Assembly (NCBI GenBank): GCA_036583965.1
Contig: JAZBQD010000030.1
Location: 115,134,926-115,198,925 of the forward strand
Direction of reading: 5' to 3'
Length of the DNA stretch: 64,000 bases
Origin: Prunella strophiata
Taxonomy: Eukaryota > Chordata > Aves > Passeriformes > Prunellidae
The position numbers and the translations under genes are program-made. Within the stretch, counting starts at the first letter, position 1; each line of letters begins with the position of its first letter. Shown here in pieces: positions 1 through 11,999 of the stretch. Under the pieces are notes generated by a model. That model saw nothing but the letters and a program-made list of their open reading frames with translations, did no database searches and had not been told where the DNA came from.

Positions 1-216
1 AGAGGTAATTACAGACCAGCACAGCTTCCAGCCAGCTGAGGCTGCCTCAGAGATGTGCTGCTTCAAATCACAGAAAGTGGCCTTGACTTATTTAAAAAGA
101 TTCTTGTTCCCAAGTACATGTGGGAGGGACCAAGACTTTCTGCATGACATCAACCACCAAACTCGAGAAAACAGCAGCTTTCCGTGAGCAAATTGAAATT
201 AAATATTTTCATTACT

Positions 217-320
217 AGAAAAGAAAAGAAAAGAAAAGAAAAGAAAAGAAAAGAAAAGAAAAGAAAAGAAAAGAAAAGAAAAGAAAAGAAAAGAAAAGAA
301 AAGAAAAGAAAAGAAAAGAA
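217..320. repeat. (AAAAG)n microsatellite
   Basis: About 21 uninterrupted copies of the pentamer AAAAG lie in the intron of STIM1. This is a simple purine-only tract with no coding meaning. Expansion polymorphism is likely. Confidence 0.95.
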
Positions 321-399
321 GATACTTACAGAACCATGAACAATTTAAACGTTAAATTCTTAAAAAAACCTGCACCTGGTCTCTTCTTGAAAGAGACAC

Positions 400-960
400 T
401 GAAATCCCACCCAGTGCCACCCCTGCCATGGCAGGGACACCTCCCACTGTGCCAGGCTGCTCCCAGCCCCAGTGTCCAGCCTGGCCTTGGGCACTGCCAG
501 GGATCCAGGGGCAGCCACAGCTGCTCTGGGCACCCTGTGCCAGCCCTGCCCACCCTGCCAGGGAACAATTCCTCATTCCCAATCTCCCACCCAGCCCTGC
601 CCTCTGGCACTGGGAGCCATTCCCTGGGTCCTGTCCCTCCATCCTTGTCCCCAGTCCCTCTGCAGCTCTCCTGGAGCCCCTTCAGGCCCTGCCAGGGGCT
701 CTGAGCTCTCCCTGGAGCTTCTCCTCCCCAGCTGAGCACCCCCAGCTCTGCCAGCCTGGCTCCAGAGGGGCTCCAGCCCTGCAGCAGCCCCGAGCCTCCT
801 CTGGGCTCTCTCCAGCAGCTCCAGGTCCTTCCTGTGCAGGGACCCCCAAACTGGAGCAGGTCTGCTGTGGGGTCAGCCCAGGGAAGGGGGTTTGGGGCTG
901 CTATTCCTGCTGGAGGAGAGCAGAGCCCATCCCAGCCAATCCCACTGCCAGATCACCTGG
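400..960 (-). mobile_element. CR1 LINE 3' fragment
   Basis: Read on the minus strand, the sequence gives the familiar 3' part of avian CR1 (non-LTR retrotransposon): a run through GGTGTCCCTGCCATGGCAGG near 420-440, preceded by the CAGCCTGGCACAGTGG-type segment and the GCTCCAGGAGAGCTGCAGAG-type segment near 650-700. It is 5'-truncated and has no intact reverse transcriptase. The open frames across it are by-products of its GC-rich composition. Confidence 0.75.
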
Positions 961-3097
961 CTGGAAGCTTTATTTGGCAGAGTTTTGGCAACTTCACTTG
1001 GAGGGAAAAAAGTATTTGTAAGGAAAAATAAATGTTATTTTTTCATGCAAGTCTTGTATCTTCAGGCTACATCAGCTGATCTGAATAAAATCCCCAAAAC
1101 CCAAAAAAGGAAGCTGAGTTTCCCTCTATCAACTCTGCTGAGCAGTACCAGCACAGGACACAGCCACTGGCTGTACTGGTGGTATTTCTTTCCCAAGAGC
1201 AGAAGTGTCACCTCTGCAGCACTTCCGTGCCCAGAGCACACAGCACTAAGTTTAGCCATCGTTAGGCCCCAGATAAATCCCTCCTAACCCCTGTGCACTG
1301 CCAGAGCCAAGGAGGCAGCAGCAAACCAAACCATCTGCAGAGAGCTCTGCATTCACCCAAATCTGACTCCTTAAACTCATTGTTCAGGGCTAATTCCTTG
1401 CAGCTCTGCCAGAACTGGAGAAGCAGCAGCCCTGGGGTCTGAGCAGCAACACTTGGGTATGTTGGGCTGCACAAATCCTGTCAGGCTGTGAAATGAGTGT
1501 GAAATTCTGGGTTCTTTCTGCTGGGCTGGGCTGACTGGGCGTTCAGCACCAGCCACAGCCAGGCTGAAGGACTGTGTACACCAAAGGGATAACTCTGGCT
1601 ACCAGGGAAGCTCCCTGCCAAATCCTAACACAAACACTCAGGTGACTCAGGAGGACGAGCCCAGACTCCTCTGGATCTTCTTTAATACCTCATTAATTCA
1701 GGAAAAAAAAACCACTCCATACCCTCCAGGCAGAAAATATTCTTTCCAGCAGCAGCATAAAGGGGAAAAGGAGCCACGAGCTTTCCTCCCTCCTCTGCTG
1801 CCAACAGGGAACTCCCCTGCAGCTTCCCTGAAAATTCTTGTCCAAACCAATTACAAGTGGCCCAGGCTGCCAGGGCAGGGGTGGAATCACATCCCTGGAG
1901 GGACTGAACAGCCCTGTGGCTGTGGCACTTGGGGACATGGCTTAGCTGAACTCTGCAAGGGCTTTCCCAACCCAAGTAATTCCATGATTCTCCCCAGTAA
2001 ACCCAGCTCTTTCTCACCTTGTGCACCAAAGGCTGCATGAGTGTTTCTACCAATGCTCACACAAAGACTCCAGTGAACAAGAAAGCATTTTTCCTCCTTC
2101 TTTCCAACACACATTCCCCTGTTTCTCTAGGACAGAAGGTGCTGGAATCACTCCCAGGGCCAGGGCAGGTGTCAGTGAAGGCCCAGCCTTCCCAGGAATG
2201 CTGGATGTGCCACAGGCTGGGCCACCACGCTGCCCTTGGAGAGGGTCTCGAGGCCCTGCCCTGCCAGGTGACTTCTGCACAGCAGTGAGGTCTCTGCAGT
2301 TCCTCCTGCCTCAGAACAGGAAGCCTGCTGCTCCCACAGCCCACAGCACCTCGAGGTTCAACATCCAGAGCCCGGCAGGAACTCCAAGGAGCTGGAAGTG
2401 ACATTCCCAGCACAGGTGTTTGGCAGACGCTGAAGGAGCCACCTGAGCTTGAACCACAGAGCCAGGCTTGGGTTTGGTTGAGCAATTCCTGTTCCCTGAG
2501 TGAACAGCAGTTGGAGTTCCTCCCAACCCCAAAGGAATCACGAGAATGAACCCACTACACATTGTCAGTGGGACTAAGGATGAGCTGGGGTGAAATGTCC
2601 CCTTTTCCCACACCTAAGACCACCTCCACCCCAGTTCCAGTGCCCCTGGCAGGACCCAAGAGCAGCACATCCCACAGCCCTGTGGGCACAGCAGGCCTGT
2701 GCTGATCCCTGCCTTTCCTGCTGCTCCTCCCACCTAGAGCTCAGCCTTGTCCTGGACCCTCCCCAGGACCTCAGCCTCTCAGGAGGGCACCAGGGCCATC
2801 ACTCTGCTGGGATTTGGGGCTCCCTGGGCTCAGGGTGCCTGTGCAGAGCCCAGGTGGCTCCTCCAACCCCTGAGTGCTGCCAACACAGCAAAGAGCCAAA
2901 GGTACTGCAGAGCTGGCTGGGATGAGCGGGGACAGTGGGACAGCAGGACACCTCCTCCCAGCAGAGTCCCAGGGAGCAGGAAAGCATCTCAGCCATTTCA
3001 CCTTGTTAGGCTGAGCAGCTGAAAATAGCCCCGGGATGAAAAACAAACCAGCTGGACAAGCTCTCCACAGCGGGAGGCTCTGGGCAGCAGTGAGCAG

Positions 3098-3306
3098 AGA
3101 TGTGCTCTGTCCAGAGATGTGCTCTGCCCCTGCCCTGAGCTCTGTCCTGTCCAGAGATGTGTCCTGTCCCCTGCCCTGAGCTCTGTCCTGTCCAGAGGTG
3201 TGCTCTGTCCCCTGCCCTGAGCTCTGTCCTGTCCCCTGCCCTGAGCTCTGTCCTGTCCAGAGGTGTGCTCTGTCCCCTGCCCTGAGCTCTGTCCTGTCCC
3301 CTGCCC
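3098..3306. repeat. Short minisatellite, GAGCTCTGTCCTGTCC-type unit
   Basis: About five imperfect copies of a mixed unit made of CTGAGCTCTGTCCTGTCC, AGAGGTGTGCTCTGT and CCCCTGCC blocks. The blocks are shuffled rather than strictly periodic. It lies within STIM1 intron 1. Confidence 0.8.
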
Positions 3307-5929
3307 AGGGAGCTCCAGAGGGGTCAGTGCCACTGGAGCATCCCCCCAGGCCAGCCCTGGGGAAGGGAGGGGTGGCAGGGACAGCAGTGCCCCATCCAGC
3401 AAACCTTTGAAGATATCTAGTCTGCAGGATGGCACAGGAATGCCACACATTCCCATCACGGGATGTGACAAACTCCAAGGGCTGAGCCTCACCCTTTGAA
3501 GCATGAAACACCTTAACACCAAGAGGAAAATAAAAGATAGAAGGAAAAATAACCAGCAACACCACTTCTCACACCAACTGCTGTCAGGAACACTTCTCCA
3601 AGAATTAGAATGCCCCCAAATATCCCTTTCCACCCTCTTTTTGTGTTAATGATACAGCAAATGAAATGAACAGGAAAACCTGTTTATCTCCAAACCCCAG
3701 CATGCAAATTTCCAGGAAACAGTGTGGTCCATGAGAAAGCTCTGAGAGCAGCAGAGGCCAGCAGGGCAGGGATGGGATGGATGGGGACAGCCTTGGGGTG
3801 GCACAGGGATAGCACCCATGGTGGGATGAGATGGGATGAGGACAGCCCCCATCACTGCCCCACTAGGAGATCCCTCTGCCAGGATGTGCTGCCATCACCA
3901 CTCCCACAAAACCAGCAGCATTCCAACTCAGCTTCCACACTTGCCAGCTCCACACTTTTGGAGCATGCCCTCTTTCATCCTGAGGCCCTCCAGGACACAG
4001 CTTAATTAACTGACTCTCACCCCAGCAGGGCAGGCTGCAGGAGTGCCACTCCCTGAGGAAGCTGAGGCTCCTCTTCACCCTGCCAGCACTGCAGCACAGG
4101 CTCCCTCACTCCTCTCAGGACATCCCCAGCCAGAGCCAGCCTGGGCTCCAGGAGGGAGCTGGGAAGCTAGAAACTCTGAGACCCTGGCTACCAGGACAAA
4201 GCAGAGCCTGGCACAACCCAGCCCCCCAGATCCCCTGGCAGCACCAGAAGCTGTGCTGGCTTTGTGACCCAGTCCTGGCTGGGGACAAACTGACCTGAGT
4301 CCCCAGGCAGAGCCACCTGGATCCACACATCCCACAGATAAAAGCATGGAAAAGAACATCCCTCCTGATCCTTTCCCCAGGTTTGAAAAGAAAACAAATC
4401 TCCTCGATTTCACAGTTTACAGCCCAGACCCAGTGTGAAACCCCAGGAACACCAAACTGCTGTCGTCTTCCCAAAACACTCTGAGGTGCTCAGACCTTCC
4501 ATCAGCCTTTTCCCCATCAACACTTCATCCCTGGACTGGGATCCAGCTCCAGAAATGCCAACCAGAGGAGAAAGCTCCAGTGGGACCTGCCCCACCTGAG
4601 ATGGGCTCACTTCCCTCAGCAGCAACCCCTGAGCTCAGCCCCAGCAGGTGGGAAAAGCCACCACACATGGATTAAGAGGGAATAACCCTTCCACAGCCTG
4701 CCTGGCCTGGAGGTCTCCTCACCTCCCTGCAGCCCTGGAGCTGCCCTGTGACAAGCACGAGGCCTTCAGGCCAGCTCAAGGTGCCAAACCTGGATTTCTG
4801 CCTCCCAACTGCCAGAACAAACCCACCCAGGCACCCTGAACAACAGCAGCTGCTTGGAGCAGAATGCTTCCAGAATTATTTCTGTCCCCCCAAAAATTAG
4901 TTTCTATCCTCCATCCATCTCCATCCAGTTAAAAAAATAACTTTTTTTCCCTTTGGCTTACTCACCCATTAATTATGTCCTGGCACCCTTACAGATCTAA
5001 ACACATGCATTGCTTAGCAGCTTTAATCCTGAATTATTCCTCCCTTTCCTGCAATCCAAAGCCTCCCTTGCCTAGGAAGGGGCAGGCTGTTCCAACCAGC
5101 AAGCTGTTCCTTTGTAACTCAGAGAGGAACATTCCTCAAGTTCTCCTGTTTATTGCGTTTTTATCCTCCCAGAACAGCCGAATTTACGGCACCGGAGCTC
5201 CAAACCTGCAGAGAAGAATTAAACTGACCTTAAAACTCCATCCTTCAGGGAAAAACAAACACTGGGCTACAAAAATAGTGCCTTTTCCTGCAAAACGTGT
5301 GTGTGTGTGTTACCAAACATCCCCGTTTCCAACTGCACTGCTGCTGCTTCCACTTTCTGAGCTGCTGGGCTCAGCAAGTCCCAGACCCCAAGGGAGGTGA
5401 AGGGGTGCTGGAACTGAGAACGTGCAGAGCTCCTTGGTGGGACAAAGAGCACTTCCAAGGAGGTGCCTCTGTGGATCCTGCAACTGTCTCTCATGGCAAA
5501 CCTCAGCAAGGTGTGGATAAAAATATATACACAGAAAAATATATAGATGTGCCAGAGACAACCTCTCTCCCCCTCAGGCTGGTGAGAGACCTCCAAGGAG
5601 CACTTGGTGGTTCCCAAAGTCAAACCCCACAGATGTCTGTGACACACAGTGAGTTAATGCATTTTCCAAAGTGGAAAAAATAGGTTACTTAAAAATAGGT
5701 CCATAATCCAAACAAACAAGCACCCCGGTACTATTTCATGGAGGGAAAACAAGCAGGCAGGGACAGTCCTGGGACAGAGCCATGCATGGCTCCCCAGTGA
5801 CTTCTCATGCTCCTCTCAAGGTTTCCCATCCACTGCAGGGTGGGCACTTCAGCCAGGACTGCCAGGAAAAGCTCCTGGGCACAGTCCTGCCACCACTGCT
5901 CACCATTAATTGTATTATTAGGATTATTG

Positions 5930-6110
5930 CAGAGAGCTCAGAGCCCCTGGCAGGGCCTGAAGGGGCTCCAGGAGAGCTGCAGAGGGACTGGGGACAAGGA
6001 TGGAGGGACAGCACCCAGGGAATGGCTCCCAGTGCCAGAGGGCAGGGCTGGCTGGGAGATTGGGAATGAGGAATTGTTCCCTGGCAGGGTGGGCAGGGCT
6101 GGCACAGCGT
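5930..6110 (+). mobile_element. CR1 LINE fragment
   Basis: Plus-strand CR1 segment from the GCCTGAAGGGGCTCCAGGAG block to the GGAATTGTTCCCTGGCAGGG block. It stops before the CR1 3' terminus, so it is truncated at both ends. It lies in STIM1 intron 1. Confidence 0.7.
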
Positions 6111-6524
6111 GAGGTAGGAGCTCCTCAAGGCTCCCAGGTGCTGCACGAGTGACAGAGCAACAGCTTTAATTAAAGAGTCCTTCATCCCTGCCAGCACCAG
6201 CTCCTAAAACTGAACTGGAGCTCTGGAGGTGCCAGAAAATTAATCAGGCATGGCTGCAGGAGCTGGGGAAATTAAATTGAGGGAAAATTAAAGTGTTCCA
6301 GAGAGCCCAGCTTGGATCAGCCATGGCAGCAGAGCAGACTCAGCATGACAGCGCTGCCTCCACAGGAAACATCCCCAAACTCCAGCAGCAAAGACAGTCT
6401 GGAGGGCAGGAGGGGGGCAGCAGGTCCCAGGGCTGCACCTGGTAACAGGGAGAAGGCAGAAAAGAGGCCAAACCCCCATTTATTCACTGCATCCCAACTG
6501 GTTTGGGCTTGGAGGCACCTTGAA

Positions 6525-6690
6525 TTCCCTCCAGTGCCACCCCTGCCATGGCAGGGACACCTTCCCCTGTGCCAGGCTGCTCCCAGCCCCAGTGTCCAGC
6601 CTGGGGCACTGCCAGGGATCCAGGGGCAGCCACAGCTGCTCTGGGCACCCTGTGCCAGGGCCTGCCCACCCTGCAGGGAAGGATGCCTCC
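6525..6690 (-). mobile_element. CR1 LINE 3' fragment
   Basis: Reverse-oriented copy of the same CR1 tail seen at 400-960, with the CCATGGCAGGGACACCTTCC block at about 6546-6565. It has a small internal deletion in the part reading TGTCCAGCCTGGGGCACTGC. Confidence 0.7.
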
Positions 6691-7284
6691 CCAGCAGGAC
6701 CTGACTGACACAAGGAGGGGTGATGGCATCTCCTCCTCCAGCTGGGGCAGGGGGATCCCCAGACCCTCACCCACCAGCAGTGAAGGTCCCAGCTCCTGTT
6801 TCCAGCACATTCCTGACCCCCAGCTACCCACAGCAGGGCTCCCCACAGCTGGGCCAGCCAGAACAGGAACCACCCTGGCCCAAAGGGCCTCTCCTGGGGG
6901 ACCCCAGAGCTGCCCAGGGAGAGCCACAACTCTCCCACCTGCCAGGAGTTCAGTTCTCCCTCTCTGGATTTAAAGCAAAGCTAATTAATGGAGGAAACAG
7001 CTTTCTCAGCACTAATAGGTTTGTGCAGTTAGGGGCTCTGGGGAGCAGAATGCCAGGCTGGGCACAGTCCAGCACCGGAGGGTGGCCAGGCCTGGCACTG
7101 ACCCTGGGCTTGGAAGCACCAGGGACACGAGCCACGGCCAGGCCCTTCCCACCAGCACAGCCTCCAAGTGGGACTCAGCAGGACAGGGATAACCCCAGGG
7201 GAAAGTGCTGCTGTTCAGCCACCAGCTCACAGAAGGGCATTTTCTACTAACAAATCCCAGAATCCCCAAATCCCTGGGGCTGGC

Positions 7285-7425
7285 AGAAGCCCTCCCAGCC
7301 CATGGAGTGCCAGCTGTGCCCCATGGCCCACCCTGTCCCCAGCCCAGAGCACTCAGTGCCACCTCCAGGGGACACCTGCAGAGATGGGCACTGCAAAGCT
7401 CCCTGGGCAGTTCCTAAACACCAAG
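7285..7425 (-). mobile_element. CR1 LINE fragment, second subfamily
   Basis: Minus-strand copy of a CR1-type tail with the block GACACCTGCAGAGATGGGCA and the preceding GAGCACTCAGTGCCACCTCC. The same subfamily recurs in plus orientation at 47790-47950 and 31190-31440. Confidence 0.6.
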
Positions 7426-10400
7426 ACAGCCTTTCAGCTCCCCTCCCTCCCCAGATGCCAGGAGATGATGAAGCACACCTCACTGCAGGTACCTCAGCTC
7501 CCCTGGGCTGTCTCCAGGACACTCACTGTCCCTCCAGCCCCTGCCCTGAGGAGGAGAGAGCTCTCACAGGGAATTGTGATGTACCAGCATGCCCAGGCAG
7601 CCCACGAGCCAAACACCAAGTGAGCAGGCCAGAGAAACACCAAGTGCTCTTCCTTCTCACTCCTCCTGGGATCAGGCTCTGCTCCAGGACCACCAGAGCC
7701 CCCCAGATCCTGCAGCTGCAGCACAAGGGATGTCAGGAGGCTCCTTCCCCTCACATTTACTGCTCCATGCCCTCCTGAGAGCAATGGATGGAAAGGACAC
7801 GAAGGACTGCTGCCTTGGGCTTCCCACGTGGATGTGTGCATCCCTGCCCCACTGTGGGAAGGGCCAGCCCAAAGCCCAGTTTGGAGCAGGAGCTGCAGCT
7901 CCCTGCAGGCCCAGCAGCCCCCCCTGAACCCTGCCTGTGGGAAGGGACCACCCCAGGGGCACAGCAGACATGGAGACAGCTGCTTGCCAAGGGAGCAAAT
8001 AAATAAATCTAACAAGAAATTAAATTAAGATCCTCTCTCTGATCCAGCTGAGCATCACTCCAAGTTTCTGGGCCAAGCAGGGAAGGGAATGAGCTGGAGG
8101 GAGCCAGGAGCTCCCCAGCAGCCCCAGTGCTGCCCAGTCAGCCCTGCTCCTCCTCCTCCTCCACAGGAGGCCACTTTGCTGCCAAAACACAATTTTTCCA
8201 TCTCTCAGAATGGCAATTCCTCGAGATGAGCTCCATTCCCGAAGGAAGCTGAGGCTGAGCTTCCAGCTGAGCTGGGGAAGAACATGGACTTTTCCCTGGC
8301 AGAGCTCTCCAAGTGTTCTCACAACTGCTTCACCTCCCTTGCCCACCCCAAAGCTGCTGCTCACAGTGCAAGTTCCACTCAGTGCACCCCTGGAAGGAAT
8401 TAATTTCACAGCAAAATGCCCATTTTATCAAAGCAAGGAGGGCACAGCAGGTCACTGTGCCCCATGAGCTCTGCCAGGTCCATGGCAGGACAGAGAGCCA
8501 GCCTGTTCCACCCTGCAGGACCAGCCACCACTGAGCTCCCATGGCTCCAGAGGCCACGTCCTGCTCACAGGACACAAGCCCTCACTGCTGGTTTCAAGCC
8601 CAAACCCATCACTTCCCAAGGCAGAGGTTTTGCAGCCAAGGATTCACTTCCAATGAACCCCTGGGCCTTGGATGGCAAGGACACACAGGGCTTGGGCACA
8701 GCCTCCTCACCCAGAAATCCACATTCTCCCCCTCTGGAATCAATGGCAGTCACCAGCCTGTGGCTGCAGCCCCCCTTCCTCACCCTGACCTTGTCCCACA
8801 GGATGCTCCCTGGGTTTAAGGGCAGCTCCAGGTGCTCCAGGCAAACACAGCAACAGCCCTGGGCACAGCCCTCCAGCTCTGGGCACCAGCACTGTCAGGA
8901 TGTGGTTTTAACTTGGTTCTTAAACCACTGAGATAAGAGCAAAGATGACTCAAGAAAGGTAATGATGAAGGAACCAGGGCAGGAGAAAGGAAGAGAAAGA
9001 GGAGCTGCTGTGGAAAGAGGAAAAGCTACAAACCTGTGCCAGCCCTGCACCAGAGTCCAGCCCTCACCACTCCCTGACACACACCCAAAAATGCCTCAAC
9101 CCAACACACAATTCAGAGCCCACCTCTGAGCTGCTGCAGGAAAGAGGGAAAATCCATGCCAGGATCCCTGACCTGCCTCAAGGATGCCAGAACAGGGACC
9201 CACACGTGCCCACATCCCTGTGGATGCCAGACCTCAGCAAGGAATGCCCTGCACAACGAAACAAAGCTCAGGGCAATGCACACTTGCACCACTTCCACAT
9301 CACTGCAGGGAGAGGGGCAGGTCTGGGTCTGCAGGGGAAGCTGTCACCTTTGAGGGGACCAGGGAAGAGCCCCAGCCATCCAAAGCCCCCTCTGCACAGT
9401 CAGCTTTCCTTGGACCTCCTACAAACACACCTGCAAGTGACCCCCTGTGCTGGGCTGCACAGAGGGCAAGCAATTAAAATAACAATAACCCTAAATCCCA
9501 CACACTGATTCCAGGTGATGTGATTTAAGGAGGAAGAGCCAGCTGAGCAAGATTAGTATTTTAAATGAGATGAAATTTGAGACATTTGACCCAAACAATG
9601 GGTCACATTTTTGATGGCCCACATAAAACCCATGTAAAACAGTGGCCACAGCCCTGGAGGATGTTCTGATAAGGACCAGAAAAAGCACCAAAACCTGGCT
9701 GATATGGGCAATAGCCACACTACAGCAAACGAGCAGAAAGAGGGGGAAAAAATTCCTGGAAGTCCAGTTTGTCCCCGGGGAGCCTGGTTTGCCCCCTTTT
9801 AGGGGGTGTGAAAAGGTCCCAGGCCGGGCTGCAGCCTGACAAATTCGGGCTAAAAATAACCAGGGCGGGTGCAAACAATGCCGTGGGGCCGGTCACACAT
9901 CCTGTGACAGCGGCAGGATCCCAAACCCGGGCCCTGCCAGGGGCTCCTTCTGCCCAGCCCGGGCTCCAAACCCCCACTCCCTGTGAAATGGCTCCTGTGC
10001 TGCCGACTGGAACCAAACCTCAGTGTGATCCCGGCAGCAAAAGATTACAGATCAAAGATTAAGGCCTCAATTCGCCTCTGAGGCAGTCAAAGCCAGGAGA
10101 AAATCTGGTTTTCCCCGGGGTTCAGTCACCGACTCTGATTTCCCTGCATGGATAAACCCACCCGTTTCAAACTCTCGTTTAAAAATATCTCCCAGGAACC
10201 GGGATCATTCCCCACTCCTCTGTAAAAGCTGCTGATGCATGCCCTGGGTGTGCAGAGCAACCTCAGCAGCCCTGCAGCTCAGGCTCCTGCTCTCTGCAAA
10301 CACTTCCCTGCACCGCCTGAGAAACTTCCCCGGTGCTGACACTTTATCATTAAAATCCTGCCATCCTAATTAAAGAATTAAAAAAAAAAAAAATCAAGCG

Positions 10401-11054
10401 AGCACCTTTGCACGTTGGAAAATGTGTCAAAACCGAGCACTTTCACTTTCAAAAACGTCCAGCACTCACCTCAGCCTCACAGCGAGCAGCCCACACCTCC
10501 TGCTTCCAGGGAAAACCTGGGGAAAAGCGTCTCGTGTGCCGGCTGAGGGCATTCCCTGCTGGGAGCGGGGAGCAGCAGCTCACAGAGCTCCAAAGCAAAC
10601 GGCCCCGAGACCTCAGGGGACACGCGGAGCTGCGGCAGGAGAGGGCACGGAGCCCTCCAGCCTGCCCGGGAAGGGACACGGAGCAGGGGACACCAACCCC
10701 TCCCTGGCCACACTGCTGCCCCTGCGGGGCTCCAGCCCGCAGCCAGCCAGGAATCCCACGCGGGTTTGGGAGCCAAATCCCGGCCCAGTGACCCGAGGCG
10801 CTGTCCCGGCAGGAGCAGAGCTCCGGGGCAGCTCAGAGCCTGGGCGCTGGGGCTGCCAAGAGCACAGCCAGCAGCTGAATCACCCAGGCTGCCACACTTC
10901 TGCAGGGCCTCCAAAAATAACCGCGCTGGAAATTCCTTGGAGGCACCAACCTTGCTTCGCAAGGACTGCGGAGATCCAGTTTCCTTAGTGGAGCAGAGTG
11001 GATGCGAACGGGCCCGAGGCTTTGAGAGCACGGCGAGAGGGGACGAGGAGCGCT

Positions 11055-11830
11055 GCTGGTCCCGGGGACAGCCACAGCGAGGGACAGAGCCAGCCCCGGT
11101 CCCGGGGACGGCCACAGCGAGGGACAGAGCCAGCCCCGGTCCCGGGGACAGCCGGCAGTGAGGGACAGAGCCAGCCCCGGTCCCGGGGACAGCCGGCAGC
11201 GAGGGACAGAGCCAGCCCCGGTCCCGGGGACGGCCGGCAGTGAGGGACAGAGCCAGCCCCGGTCCCGGGGACAGCCGGCAGTGAGGGACAGAGCCATGCT
11301 CGGTCCCGGGGACAGCCGGCAGTGAGGGACAGAGCCATGCCCCGGTCCCGGGGACAGCCGGCAGTGAGGGACAGAGCCATGCTCGGTCCCGGGGACAGCC
11401 GGCAGTGAGGGACAGAGCCAGCCCCGGTCCCGGGGACAGCCGGCAGTGAGGGACAGAGCCGTGCCCGGTCCCGGGGACAGCCGGCAGCGAGGGACAGAGC
11501 CGTGCCCGGTCCCGGGGACAGCCGGCAGTGAGGGACAGAGCCAGTCCCGGTCCCGGGGACAGCCGGCAGTGAGGGACAGAGCCGTGCCCGGTCCCGGGGA
11601 CAGTCGGCAGTGAGGGACAGAGCCATGCCCAGTCCCGGGGACAGCCGGCAGTGAGGGACAGAGCCAGCCCCGGTCCCGGGGACAGCCGGCAGTGAGGGAC
11701 AGAGCCAGCCCCGGTCCCGGGGACAGCCGGCAGTAAGGGACAGAGCCATGCCCGGTCCCGGGGACAGCCGGCAGTGAGGGACAGAGCCATGCTCGGTCCC
11801 GGGGACAGCCGGCAGTGAGGGACAGAGCCA
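11055..11830. repeat. 41-bp GC-rich minisatellite in STIM1 intron 1
   Basis: About 19 copies of a 41-bp unit built from CAGTGAGGGACAGAGCC, a variable AGCCCCG/ATGCTCG/GTGCCCG block and GTCCCGGGGACAGCCGG. Because 41 is not a multiple of 3 and the unit has no stop on the minus strand, the array gives three overlapping minus-strand open frames of more than 400 codons. They are artefacts. The array lies about 0.8 kb downstream of STIM1 exon 1. Confidence 0.95.
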
Positions 11831-11999
11831 TGCCCGGCCGGGACGGGCCCGCCTCGCTGCCCGGGGCTCCGCCGCTCCCACAGCCCCAGGGCCGGCTCCT
11901 CGTCCCGCTCCCACCGAGCAGAGCCGAGTCCTTCCCGGGACGCCTTCCGTCAAACTCCAACAGCCGAGCATCGCCCCAGCCCCGAGCAGAGCCCTCCGG